64,000 nt of DNA from Nereocystis luetkeana (taxonomy: Eukaryota > Sar > Phaeophyceae > Laminariales > Laminariaceae): NCBI GenBank assembly GCA_031213475.1, contig JARUPZ010000013.1, forward strand, positions 2,142,231 to 2,206,230, written 5' to 3'. Positions 52,618 through 63,790 of this stretch are shown here, in pieces; positions within the stretch are counted from its first letter, which is position 1; every line of letters begins with the position of its first letter. The translations under genes were made by a program, and so were the position numbers. The notes beneath the pieces were generated by a model, which made no database searches, was not told the DNA's origin, and saw only the letters and a program-made list of their open reading frames with translations.

Positions 52618-55600
52618 CTACCAGGCCGTATTATCCCGTTCGGTGGTAGCTTCCTCCATTCGCGTCCCTCTCCAGCTGATTTCCTGTAGCAGAGAGTGGA
52701 ACCAGAAAGTGGCGAGGCGCGCATCGCCGGCATCCGGGTCTCGGTACCGCTTCCATCCATCCTGGTCCGAGCTGCAACAATGTGAGTGTATACAGTCAAG
52801 GATCGTGTGAGTCACTTTAGCTTGATTGTGGGTGCCCTTTCAGTGATCAGATGTGCCATCTGGACAGACAGGTGGCCGGGACTTCCTCCTCCTTGCACGT
52901 TGTGGGCGTACAAAAATCGTTGTGGAGACAATACGGGGGGGCATAGTAAATAGGACCTACGCTACACACAAAAAACCTATTCGTTTCCCTATGTACGCTA
53001 CACACAAAAAAGCTACCAGGGTATTCGTTTCCCTATTTTAGCAGACAATACTTGGCCCTATTTTACTACGGTCCCGCGTAAATAGGCGTGTCCAATTGTC
53101 GACAACGTTGCTGTGGGGTTTGCCACGAATTGATACTGTTCAATGTCTCCACAAGAGTTGTTTCACGCCCATGTTGTCCAAGAGAGGCGGGGGGTCCCGT
53201 CCACCTCCGTTGCTGCTGTCGATCGGTTGTTGTGCCGTTGCAGTGCCAGTTCGGCTTTGCGACCGAAACCCCTAAATTTAATGCCACGAGGATGAAAGCT
53301 CACTCTGGCGAGGAATATTGTTCGGTCCGCCGGTCTACTGGTACAAGGTCAACCAGTCGCTCAGCCAATCTAAACCTTACAACCCTTTTCACCCCCTTCA
53401 GAACAGCAGGGTCCATATAATATCTGATGCGCGCCGCCTGAACCTATCCTTGAAGAGTCTGCTGGTAAAACGTTATCCACTCACCTACCCGATCTAAGCC
53501 TCCTTACAGTTCTAATATAACAGTCAAGGCCAGAGTGGTAGGCAGTACTACTACTGCTCCTCTCACACGTAAAGGAGTGGAGCGAGAAACAGTATGTATT
53601 GTTTATAATATTTGGTTGTAAGGAGACGATACAGGCCAACGATCTGCAGGAAATATTTCGCCGGGCCGTCCTGCAACTAAAGGTCATCGGCATTGCACTC
53701 ATGCATGCGTTTTGCATGAAGGGCGTGTAGGGGTGGGTGTGATTCACTTGTTCATGAGTTGAGTTACCAGGGACGTCCGGAACTGTCTTTTTTCCATCTG
53801 ACAAAGTGAAGCCCTTGCTCCAACCATATGATATCATCCACATACTGTATAAGGGGAAACTTAGAACAAATATCTAAATATTTCAAGCATCGTGGAAGAT
53901 GGCTACCAATCAGCCCTGAACACTTGAGAAAGTTAAATGACTCCCAACATGGGAGATAGATGCCACCAATCTGGCCTGAACGCTTAACAAAATTACATAA
54001 TCGAACCAATATTAAATGCCAGGTACGAGTATTTCTTATTATGTCATCCGACAGTGTGCCGCGCGATGTGTGCCAATATACAACCCAACAACGTGAAGAA
54101 ACAACGGAAAACTCCAGATCACGAAAACAAAAATGCGTGAAACGATGCTTCCAATATACGATAACAGGCTTAAAATTCGCCTGTGACCGTGGGGTACAAC
54201 CCAGCGTGTGCGGGCAAGGATTTATTTATGCAAGTTTTAGGAAGTTTGGAATAGACAACTCTGTGCCTGACCACTTGCAAACTGCAACCATGACCCGACG
54301 ACAAAACGAAGTACCGGCAGGACCACGGGCCGGCGCGGGGGGGCTCACCCAATCCAATACTTACATTGCGTGACCCCAACGGTAGAAAGACAGCCTTCAC
54401 TCGAAAAGCAAAGTGTAATTCGTTGAACAACCATGACCGTGACCCTTTTAGGACTGCAGTCCCGTTTTGGAGACAAATTACTTAGAATTTGGGCCAAAAC
54501 AAGACTGCGGTCCTAAAAGGGATACACAGAAAAACTGCGTAAACGACAGCATGACATCGGGAAATTTATCAGACATTTGTTCGACCAAAAAGTGCTGGTA
54601 CCCTTATCGTAGCGGCGCACCTTTGATCCTCCAGCCGCGATCTACGGAGAACTTTCGACCCCGGTCCCCCCCCCGGATAGGCCCCGCCGGGAATGCGCTC
54701 GAGGCAGAAACTTCTGAAGTTTGCGACGACCAGCGGGTCGAGGTCGTTCACCGCCAGAGCTCTGCGGTAGAAGAATTCTGCGCGCAGCGGGAAAGCCCAA
54801 CCCGTTAGGACCACGCCCACGCTGAAGGGTCAACAGCTTTTTTCGAACGCGGCGGGCTGGGGAAGTTTGGTGAGTTATGAGATATAGCAGTAGTGGGTGC
54901 CACGAGTCGAGAGCAACCACTGCAGGATAATTCGGGGCTCGAGAGAGGCCAAATCGGTATTCCTCGCCTATGCTAAAGGCTGCACATTGCCAACTGAATG
55001 AATGTACGAATGAAGCATGCGAGCGTTCGGTTTGGCCTAGTCACGGGAAGCTCTTCACTATTCCGGTGGACCGTAGTAAAATAGGACCAAATGCTGTTAT
55101 TACGGGGGACCGTAGTTAACAGGACCTATGGTATAGATAAACATCTACATATTTAACCATTTTTAGAAACAATATTTGGTCCTGTTAACTATGGCCCCCC
55201 GTAGTAGTAAAAATAGCGGTTTATATAGGTGTTTGCGTGTACCGTAGGTCCTATTTACTAAGGCCCCCCGAAGTAGGAGTAAACCCATCGCTGGGTGTTT
55301 CTTTCCTATGTTATGGTGTGCATACCTGGACAAATAGCAGTCAACGGACAGGATAGCACCAAGGACTATTACGGGGGACTGCAGTAAATAGGACCAAATA
55401 TTGTTGATAAAAGTAGGGAAAATGTATAGGTTTTGTGTTCCTCGCAGGTCCTATTTGTAATGGTCCCCCGTAATGTTAGCATATCTAATGGGTAGGCATG
55501 AAAGCTGTTGTGGGCCGTGCAAGGTCTCGGTCGCAGGCGGCCCATTCTGGCAGGAACTTCAAGCACTACAGTAGCTCAACGCGGTTTGTTCTGCGACTTG

Positions 55601-58600
55601 ATGACCTGTACGCTCACTTTCCCGGCAGATTTAAAACTTTCGGTGCGTGTCACACTTTGACTATCGCCCGCTGATGTTGTTGTGTGAGCGCAGGTGATCG
55701 CATCCACGGCCGTGTCTCGTTCTTGGTGAAAACTGACAGGCAGCTGCTCAGTGTGCACCGCAATGAGGACGCGGGCACCAAATACACCCTCACCAATGTT
55801 GTCCCGATCGAATGACACAATCGACGGCCACAACGGCTGTCTAACATGCTAAGCCTTGGACCATGAATCTGTTTCAAAAGTCGATGCATTCAACCGCAGT
55901 GCGCCTTGTGGGAAAAAACATACAACACCCGCTACTTTATTGTGTTGTTCAAATCGTCAAAAAAAAGATACACGAATGAAGGTAGATACCACTCTGTCTC
56001 AAAATATAGGGAACTTATTATCAAATACTCTGATATTAGTATACAGATGGTGCTACTAGTCAGGAACAGAATGGTATAGCCTACCAGGTGTATACTATTT
56101 TAAATAGGGCAAGACGCTATTCTGTTCCCGAACCTCCAAGAGCATGTAGAACCCCCGACCAAAACAAGCTGCTATCGACGGAAATCCTCGACCTCACAGG
56201 TGATGTTTCACGTTTATATGAATACATGGACGTCTGCCCTTCCGGAGAAAGTACTCGTAGTCCGGAGAAACAGTAGTCCGCATGCTCACCAGCCTTGTCT
56301 GCGTCCCGCCGGACATGCTCTAGCACCAACGCCCAGTTCAGCAAAGCCCTGGAATGGGTCGGCCTCGACAAGAGGCCAAAGTGATAAAAGGCCCCCTCGG
56401 CGAGGGCGAAGGTGTCCAAGTCGCGATCCCTGGATCACCACAACGGCGGAAGATGAGACGGCGGTGAGATGGGCTCATCGGAGCAGGTCATGTGGCCATT
56501 TGACGGGAATGACACTTGACCCGTTCCGACTGTAACCGTCTGAATCCTCGCAGTAACCGTAGCCATATCGGTAACTGTACAGTAACTGCAGTAGTGGGAA
56601 CTCTATTTTGCCGGTATGCGCCAGGCCAATAAATACACCTACATTAATTAACGCGGCCCCCGGCAACATTCCGCGCACTGCCACACTGGCTGATCCCATC
56701 TGTGTTGATCGATTCCACCGGCAATATATCAGGCACCGGCATTGCAGAGAGATCCGTACTGTGATAGGCTAAGATATTTAGTCTGAAAAGACTAACTGCA
56801 ACGGTAACCACAACGGTAACTGCCAACCGATAGGTTGGAACATTCAGAGTGATAATAATAGCTGCAACGACAACCACAGCGATTACCTGTTACTACCGAC
56901 AAGATAGACACCTCAGAGCGAGTAGAATAACTGCAACGGTATCCATGACGGTAGTCGCAACCGTTTCGATAAGGATATTTTGTTAGAAGCATTTCCCTGG
57001 GTGGGTACTCGATCGGTCTTTTACCCCTGTAGCTCAGTAGGAAACGCCTTCACACTTGACGTCGTCGAGGACACAGGTTCGAATCTCACTCTGAACGCTC
57101 CAACTATAGAAACGCTTGCGCGTGCGTCCCTAAAAATGTATCCCCCTGGTTCTCCAGGTGTTGAAACGAAGAGCGGGTAGGTCAGCGTACGGACGTATAC
57201 GGTACCGACGCCCCAAAAATCCCGCCGTTCAGAGGGGGGGAGAGTGTTATAAGGACTACGCTCGGCTGGGTAATCGATCGGTATTTTACCCTTATAGCTT
57301 AGTAGGTAACAAGTTCACATTTTGAGTAATTAGAGCACCTGTAACGGTAACCACAACGGTAATCGTACCTGGCAGGGTAGGATATTTGGAGTGATGATAA
57401 GAACTTCAACGGTAGTCGTAACGGTAACCGCAGCTTGATAGGCCAAAATATTTAGAGTGATATCAACACCTGTAGCGATAGCCATACCGGTACCTGTTAC
57501 TGACAGGATAGACTATTCACTTGCTAGAGTGATAAGAACAACTGTAGCGGTCGCCACAACGGTAACGGTAAATATATAACGGTAACCTCAACGGTATTTA
57601 AAACGGTAGCCATAATGGCAACTGTATATCACAGGGTAGAATATTTAGCGTATTAGGAACACCCGTACGGTAGCCAGAACGGTAATCGTTCCTGACAGGA
57701 TAATATTTTTATAGTGATAGTATCCGAGGAATATTCGACCCCTCTTAACGGGACAACCTCGGGCTTTACTTTTCAGGTGGAGTTTTCGTGCTAAGACGTC
57801 GATTTCAAGTCCGATGGATACCGACGAGATGACGGCGGACTGATAGGAACGCGTCATGACGGGACTCGATTGAGGGAAGGACATTTGGAGCGACAAGGTT
57901 CGAGGAACAATTGAGGGAGGTATTGACGGACAACTTCGGGCTCTACCTGTGGAGGGTTTCAAGCCCATTGTTTGATCAAGCTGCAGATAGTTTTCTTCCC
58001 CCTTTGTTATATTTCACCCAAGCTACGTATTGTGTTTACATCGGAAAACTACGTGAACTACTGTGGTGTGCTCTTGTGTTCAAATCGGAAGCTGGGCTCC
58101 GGTATTTTGTGCTCAATCCAGAAGCGTTGTGACGCTCCATTGAACTGCCACACACCTCCAAGTTGTCGCATTCCCGCACATAAAGCATAGACTATTATGC
58201 GTAGAGCTTAGGCAAAACGTCCCTACTATTGTGCTTCGAGCTCAGACTGAAAGCCCCTACGAAACGGTTGTAGATCGAACGGTTTTTCAGACAAAACAAA
58301 GGAATCAATAACAAGCGAAGAACAACATGATGGAAGCGTCGGCGCAGCAGGCGAAGTTTCTCCATCACCTGTAGTCCGCAGCGCTTAGCAAGGCCAGGCC
58401 CTTGCGACGGCTGTCTTCTCGCGGGAAACGGCAGCTCGCGAGCAAGAACAAGCCGCAAGTGCGCTGCACGAGTGGGTTCTCCCCAGACAACTTCAAGGCG
58501 GCGTCGTAAAGCCCCCCAGCGGCGTCGAAATCTTGGCGATGTGTGTGCAGTACCTTTTTTTCCCAAGGAGAACCCACGATGTGTACGCAATACACTTGGT

Positions 58601-60260
58601 TTCAAGAGATGTGCTACACCTTTTCAAGAGGAATCACGATTTGCAATACCTTTTCAAGAGGGGCCAAGATGGGAAATGCCTTCTTAAAGGGGGAACCACC
58701 TCGAGTAATACCTTTATTTAATAGCATGGGAACATATGCATTTGTTTTCAAGGGGGAACCACGGTGTGCAATACCTCTCCAAAGTCAATCAATGTGTGCA
58801 GTACCTTTTCAAGGGGAACCATCGTGTGCAATACGTTTTCAAGGGGAGCCACTATGTGCAATGCCTTTTCAAGGGAAACAACTGTGAGCAGTACCTTTTC
58901 GAGGGAAACCACAATGTACAGTACCTTCTCAAGGGAAACAACGATGTACTGTAAACATACCGTTTCAAGGGGGGCCATGGTGTGCAATACCTTTTCAAGG
59001 GGAAGGACTATGAGCAGTACCTTTCCGAAGGAAACGACAATGTGCAATATCTTCTCAAGGGGAACCACTGCAGAGTGTAGAAGGGAAGCACGACATGCAA
59101 TACCTTTTCAAGGCTAACAACGATACTACAGTAGACCCTTTCAAGGGAGGCCACGGAGTGGAATACCTTTTCAAGGGAAACAACTATGCGCACTACCTTT
59201 TCTGGGGAAAACACACAGTGCAGTACCTTCTCGAGGGCAACAACGATGTACCATAAATAGACCATTTCAAGAGGGAACACGGTGTGAAACACCTTTTCAA
59301 GGGGAGGGACTATGAGCAGTACCTTTTCGAGGGAAATCTCAATGTGCAATACCTTCTCGAGGGGAAACGCTACAGTATGTAGAATACTTTTTCAAGGGAA
59401 GCACGGCGTGCAATACCTTATTAAGGGCAACGACGATGTGCTGCAGTAGACCCTTTCAAGGGGGACCACGGTGTGCAATACCTTTTCAAGGGAAACATCT
59501 GTGAGCAGTACCTTTTCAAGGGAAAACACACTGTGCAGTACCTTCTCAAGGGCAACACCGATGTACTATAACTAGGCCGTTTCTAGGGGGACCACGGGGT
59601 GAAACACCTTTTCAAGGGGAGGGACTATGAGCAGTAACCTTTTCGAGGGAAACCACAAAGTGCACCACCTTCTGAAGGGGAGACACCATGTGGAATACCT
59701 TTTCAAGGAAAACACGACGTGCAGTACCTTTTCAAGGGTAGCAACGATGTGCTGCAGTAGATCGTTTCATTGGGAACCATCATGTGCAATGGTTCTTCAA
59801 GAGAACCACGTCGTGCAATACCGTATCGAGGGGAACCGCGATGTGCAATGCCTCTTCAACGGGAACCAGGGTGGGAAAAGCCTTTTCAAGGGCAACCACA
59901 ATGTGCAATTATGTAACTGGCGAGGGGGGAGGGGCCGGATACTACTTGGGGGTTAGATATGAATGTATATATATATATATATGTGTATATATTTCGGCAT
60001 TCGTGAACAAAACAGTGCGTCTTTACAGCACATACATATCGTGTTCCTTGATTTCGTGATTTTCTTTACCAACGCATAGTTGAGAGTAGACGCCAAACGT
60101 CCGCCTCCTTGCGCCCACGCCTTCTCCGCCTCTCTGGAAAACCGCAGCCCTCGTTCGATTTCGTCGAGCCCTGGTATGCCGTAGATGGTTCGAAGGAAGC
60201 GCCGGCAGGCTCTGACGATGACGGTCGCAGCCTCGGGAACAGAGAGCCAAGACTTTTGCC
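52618..60260 (-). CDS. TPR-like repeat protein with C-terminal WW-like segment (5' end not found)
   Basis: Five minus-strand exons fit together in phase: 60070-60260, 58369-58553, 56290-56429, 54621-54777 and 52618-52771 (274 residues visible, stop TAG at 52620-52618). The protein contains helical hairpins with the TPR spacing, for example GGRLASTLNYALVLHTH, DFDAAGGLYDAALKLSGENP, HSRALLNWALVLEH and AEFFYRRALAVNDLDPLV. The last exon holds DGWKRYRDP, then FWFHSLLQEISW, which resembles a WW domain (W...Y/F-x-x...W); I know this TPR plus WW-like layout from other stramenopile proteins. A scaffolding or protein-binding role is likely, and no enzyme motif is seen. The first visible exon starts with two bases of a split codon (acceptor TGTGCAG), so at least one upstream exon lies to the right. 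The second exon's acceptor sits inside a minisatellite junction. Confidence 0.75.
52930..53084. mobile_element. A-family MITE with internal duplication
   Basis: Drifted ends (ATACGGGGGGGC, GGTCCCGCGTAA). About 35 bases of the interior (CTACACACAAAAAA...TTCCCTA) are duplicated, and the second copy carries a TACCAGGGTA insertion. Confidence 0.7.
54439..54527. mobile_element. B-family MITE
   Basis: CCCTTTTAGGACTGCAGTCC left and GACTGCGGTCCTAAAAGGG right. Part of the core is missing. Confidence 0.7.
55058..55277. mobile_element. A-family MITE interrupted by another A-family MITE
   Basis: The outer element starts TTCCGGTGGACC and ends GGCCCCCCGAA. Its interior breaks after GGACCAAATGCTGT and resumes with AAAAATAGCGG, exactly as in intact copies. 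Confidence 0.8.
55099..55206. mobile_element. Inner A-family MITE nested in the preceding copy
   Basis: Complete TTACGGGGGACC...GGCCCCCCGTAGTA element sitting inside the 55058-55277 copy, so it inserted later. Confidence 0.85.
55368..55474. mobile_element. A-family MITE
   Basis: Complete ends TTACGGGGGACT...GGTCCCCCGTAA. It lies about 90 bp from the nested pair. Confidence 0.8.
55984..56078. mobile_element. C-family MITE, drifted
   Basis: ATACCACTCTGTCTCAAAAT left and AGGAACAGAATGGTA right. Confidence 0.6.
56520..57720 (+). repeat. AACGGTAACC minisatellite in two blocks
   Basis: Blocks at 56520-56995 and 57330-57720 repeat CAACGGTAACCACAACGGTA with spacers ending in ATATTTAGAGTGATA. The tRNA-like sequence lies between them. 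Confidence 0.75.
57018..57105 (+). pseudogene. Degenerate tRNA-like sequence
   Basis: An A-box-like TAGCTCAGTAGG and a B-box-like GGTTCGAATCTC have tRNA spacing, and a loop reading ACGTCGT could present GTC (Asp). The acceptor arms do not pair and the T stem is poor, so this is not a working tRNA. A second, more decayed copy of its left half lies at about 57262-57330. Confidence 0.3.
58554..59920 (-). repeat. 35-bp minisatellite seeded at an exon acceptor
   Basis: More than 30 degenerate units of CCTTTTCAAGGGGAACCAC plus ATGTGCAATA. On the minus strand the unit (CCCTTGAAAAGGTACTGCAC) matches the intron end and first exon bases of the TPR-gene exon starting at 58553. Confidence 0.8.
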
Positions 60261-60299
60261 CTGCACATTATGTTCACCACCCCGATCGCGGAGAGGTAA

Positions 60300-60482
60300 G
60301 TGTTGCGGATGTTACGGGTGTTGTGTGAGTGCTGTGGGCCTTGTGTGGGTGTCGTGGGTGTCGTGTGGGTGTTGGGGGTGCTGTGTGGGTGTTGCGACGT
60401 GGGTGTTGTCGGTGTTGTCAGCGTGTTGGAGGTATTGTGGGTGTTGTGCGGGTGCTGAGTGGGTGTTGGGGGTGTTCGGGAT
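60300..60482 (+). repeat. GTGTGGGTGTTG minisatellite
   Basis: Units of 9-18 bp rich in GTG and GGG repeat just upstream of the TPR exon 60070-60260. Confidence 0.75.
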
Positions 60483-60929
60483 GAAAGTCACGCATGCATC
60501 GACCATTTTGTCGAACCTTGGGGCAAGTCGCAGGCAGCCCCCTGAACGGGGGCGTCAGTTGGAGGGAGGGAGGGAGGGAGGGTTGGGAAGCAGTTGCGCC
60601 ACATAGTCGCTGGTGGGTATACATGTTACGTGGAGCTCAAGCGTCTCAACTGTCGATCGGGGCGGTTGGTACTTGGGTATTAGCTGCAAAGGTAGTTTTG
60701 AGGAGATGATGTCGACGCTGAATGGGCGGGGATGGGGTAGAACAGTCAACGGTAGGTGTCGCTGCCGAAAGTGCTTGAGCATCGTACTCCTGTTGTTACG
60801 TACATTAAGAAAGATAAACCCACTGGTATACCTTTTCCAGGTACCAGGTATATCATTATTTTAACCCCACTATCATCGTGTGACGCACAGGATAATCAAC
60901 ACGCCTTGAACGAACTTTCAAGCTGATCT

Positions 60930-61095
60930 TCTCAACAACGAGGGAAAAGGTGAAAGCGCCGAGCGACTTCTTTACGGAAACATCTCAAACAGAGCCGCCA
61001 TGTTCGCTGTGTGTGTCCACCGTTTTCGAGAAAATCGGCTCGGAAATTCGTTCCAGGAGGTGTGTTGTCTCATCACCCCTGTCATACCGTACTGG
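60930..61095 (+). repeat. AAAATCGGCT-family dispersed repeat
   Basis: GCGCCGAGCGACTTCTTTAC, CGAGAAAATCGGCTCGGAAA and GTTGTCTCATCACCCCTGT define the unit. Confidence 0.6.
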
Positions 61096-61689
61096 TTACT
61101 ATGAATACGTTGAGAAACGTACTTAAGTCTTGATTGTTTATGAGACGGTAATTGAATCCCATCAAATTTAACTTTTGTACACTGCTGATCATATAGCTAG
61201 GTGTTTAGTTTGTCTCGGTCGACGGGTAGACACTATCCTTAAAACTGAGAAGAGAGTGCTCCGCGCTCACAGAAGTATTGGCGCATACTTCATACGTATA
61301 TGAAAGGCCTAAAGTGGAGGGTGCCAATTGGGATCAGCTCCGGGTGTGATCAGGTCCGGAAGCAGTGTGCCTGGTGCAGCAGAGCCCCATATATATGGAG
61401 AGGTGGGGAGCAACGCCTAAAGCTATAAATGCTGTGTTTCCCGGCACATCAATAAACGCTGAAGCGAGGGCGGGGTGCCTCTATCTCGGCTGGTAGGGAC
61501 TTTTGTGCGTGCATAAAGTCTGAACTGCGCGCTTGCTTGCCTCAATTCGCCACGTATTGCTCAAGCGTGCACAAACCGCCCGCCGTCAATACGCACGGCG
61601 GCAGGGGAAGGCCTCCAGAGCCGGCTTGCCCCTACGCATGATCGTATATTGACTTTTCCTGCCTGAACAACGACTCACCTGTGGCAGGG

Positions 61690-62382
61690 TTAGTATAGAA
61701 ACGCTTTCCCGAGCGATCCTTTCGTCGGATCCATTCGTCGGCGGGCTCCTCGAGGTCCTGAGGTTGCGACCGAGTCACGTGGCAAGTTCATGGGAGGGGT
61801 TCGAGGCTCGAGGGTATGCGTTTCGCCTACGGAAGACAGCGGGGAACGAACACGTGGTTGAAGCTGGCAGAGCAGACACACGGAGACGTTACAGAAACTG
61901 CTGTACGAGGTACAGCAGTAGATGCGTGCCGCGGTAGGGGGCATCACCTCCTTTTTCTGAGGTTCCTTCAGGTGGGGAGTTCTGTACGTGACGCGTTCTT
62001 GCCTTGTAGGGGTAGCTCCTAATCGTTTTGGGGGTCCTCGCGTGGGGAGCTCTCGCGTCTGCTGTGCCTCACCCAAGCTGAATAGCAATGACCCAAGACG
62101 AGCAAACCCCATGGCGTAGGCATACCGCAAAACGTATTGTACAACACTACTGTCGGGAGGCCATACCAACGAGATACATTGGATAGTTTGTGCAGTGTCC
62201 TTAATGAGACCTCGTCCGCCAGAAATAGTTTCGCTAAAATGTGCTGCAGCAGTACACAGCAGTACCGTTATCATAGCAGGCGAGTCGCGGTACTGTACCT
62301 CGCCCAACAGCCGACTTTGTTTAAATAAAAGCTTGCACGCTAAGCCTGATAGAGAATCCCATGTAAAGGCAGCACTTGACAC
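61690..62382 (-). other. Unassigned 230-codon open frame
   Basis: This is one of the longest frames outside the recognised exons and microsatellites. I recognise no domain in it. Part of it (QYVLRYAYAMG) resembles a decayed frame at 29190-29459 (QYVLLCIYSSALGM), and the DNA around it carries motifs of a faint dispersed repeat. It is more likely a chance frame through a repeat than a host gene. It could hold upstream coding sequence of the TPR gene, but no splice chain supports that. Confidence 0.12.
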
Positions 62383-62540
62383 TTGATGAGGCTTCTCGCT
62401 TGATGAGGAGGTCCATACCTCACCTCAAACAAATGATTTTTGAGAAAAAACTATAAAGCTGTGACGCGATGGCCAATCTCAAAACTCAAGCGCAGCACGA
62501 GAAATGTTGCAAAATACTCTTGGATGTTCTAGCAATATAG

Positions 62541-62616
62541 GGTTAACGTCCCAAACCTAACTCCGATTCCAAGTGCTTTGTCCCCACCATGGGAGTGCAG
62601 GTCTAAAGGGGTTGAG
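62541..62616. mobile_element. B-family MITE, degenerate
   Basis: The core ATTCCAAGTGCTTTGTCCCC and the end GTCTAAAGGGGTT are recognisable; the left arm is mostly lost. Confidence 0.45.
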
Positions 62617-63625
62617 GAGCGCGGTCTATCAGAAATAGTGTGCCCAAAAAGGTGCTACGAAGCCTCTATCGTAGCACTCATCGTGAGTTAGATATTAAAC
62701 GTTACCTGGTATACGATATCGGATCCAAGGACAGGTGCGGCGGGACACCCGCCCCCCTTCCGACATCCCAAGAGAAGGTGGGAAAAATACAGACACTCGT
62801 TGCAAGCAGTTTTTCAAACGCGACGAAACCCGCAAAAGTGGGCGTCAGAAAGCATGTGCGTCCGTGGGGCGATCCAACCCAAGAGACCCCCGAAGCACCT
62901 TTCGGTACATAAACAAAGGACGCAGATTCCGCGGAACGTGGACAAACCCACACCTTGCGGGATTTCTAACGCTACAAAGGGTTTGCACTGTACTACAGTA
63001 GAACGCCTTCTTCTTGCCCAACTTTAATTAGGGTATATGCCCAATAGGGGTAGGCCCGTCCACACGTGAAGGTAGGATACCTCCTCTTACTGGAGCCACC
63101 TCGCAGCGAAAACATATTGAGGTACTGAGGACTCGTCCCACGTTATACCGTTTTCTGGCTCAACATTGTTTGACCGGTTGAGCTCTTCAAGTGAGGAACC
63201 ACCGGTAAGTAAGTTATCGGTTAGCCATACTGTCACTCGGCACTGTAGTGCCAGGTACTTTTGTTTTAGGACTAGCGCGAGGGTGCTCGACAAAAATATA
63301 AAACGACCCGCACTCCTTCACAGTGTTGATATTAAGCACAAACCAGTCAATCGGGATTTCTGGATGGAATCACGGAAGGTGAGTTTTTCCACGGTTGCAC
63401 TTGACTTGGTTTTAGTATACTCCCCTGTCGGGGTCTCGAAAAAGGGAAGCGGGGTGTCGGGAGATCTTGTTTTCGTGGACCCCTTACTAGCAGATAAAAA
63501 TCTTGGTCGGGTTGGGCCACCAAAATTCTTTGAAGTTAGGTTTCGGGTGACATATTGAGCTCCTCACATAATTATTAGCTTATAGTACGGCACCACCCCT
63601 ATATGCCGAGTCTTTTTTTAAAGGA

Positions 63626-63790
63626 TGCGACCCCTCCCCATACTACGGCTTGGTAGCGGAAGCGATGAGGTACACGCTGCAACAAGCGAGCCGCGCCCCC
63701 GAAGTTGGGGCGAAAATCTACGAAAAAATACACGAACACGACTTGAGTGCGGATGAGTGCAAGACGGATACGAAACAGCCAGCCCGCTGA
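63626..63790 (+). CDS. Possible terminal exon of an unknown plus-strand gene
   Basis: A good acceptor (a T run then AAAG) at about 63625 opens a frame of about 54 codons that ends with TGA at 63790. It reads like a soluble helical protein (for example YYGLVAEAMRYTLQQASRAP and KIYEKIHEHDLSADEC). Codon choice is GCG-rich like the recognised exons. I do not recognise a family and found no partner exon upstream, so this is a weak call. Confidence 0.25.
   Translation, partial: CDPSPYYGLVAEAMRYTLQQASRAPEVGAKIYEKIHEHDLSADECKTDTKQPAR

Noticed and set aside
53764-54009. YVDD motif resembling a reverse transcriptase centre
   Set aside because: Only the four residues and IQY fit. No neighbouring reverse transcriptase blocks, endonuclease or terminal repeats were seen, so no retroelement is called.
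58554-59920. Repeat array considered as a CRISPR
   Set aside because: Units are contiguous and degenerate, with no unique spacers, and the DNA is eukaryotic.
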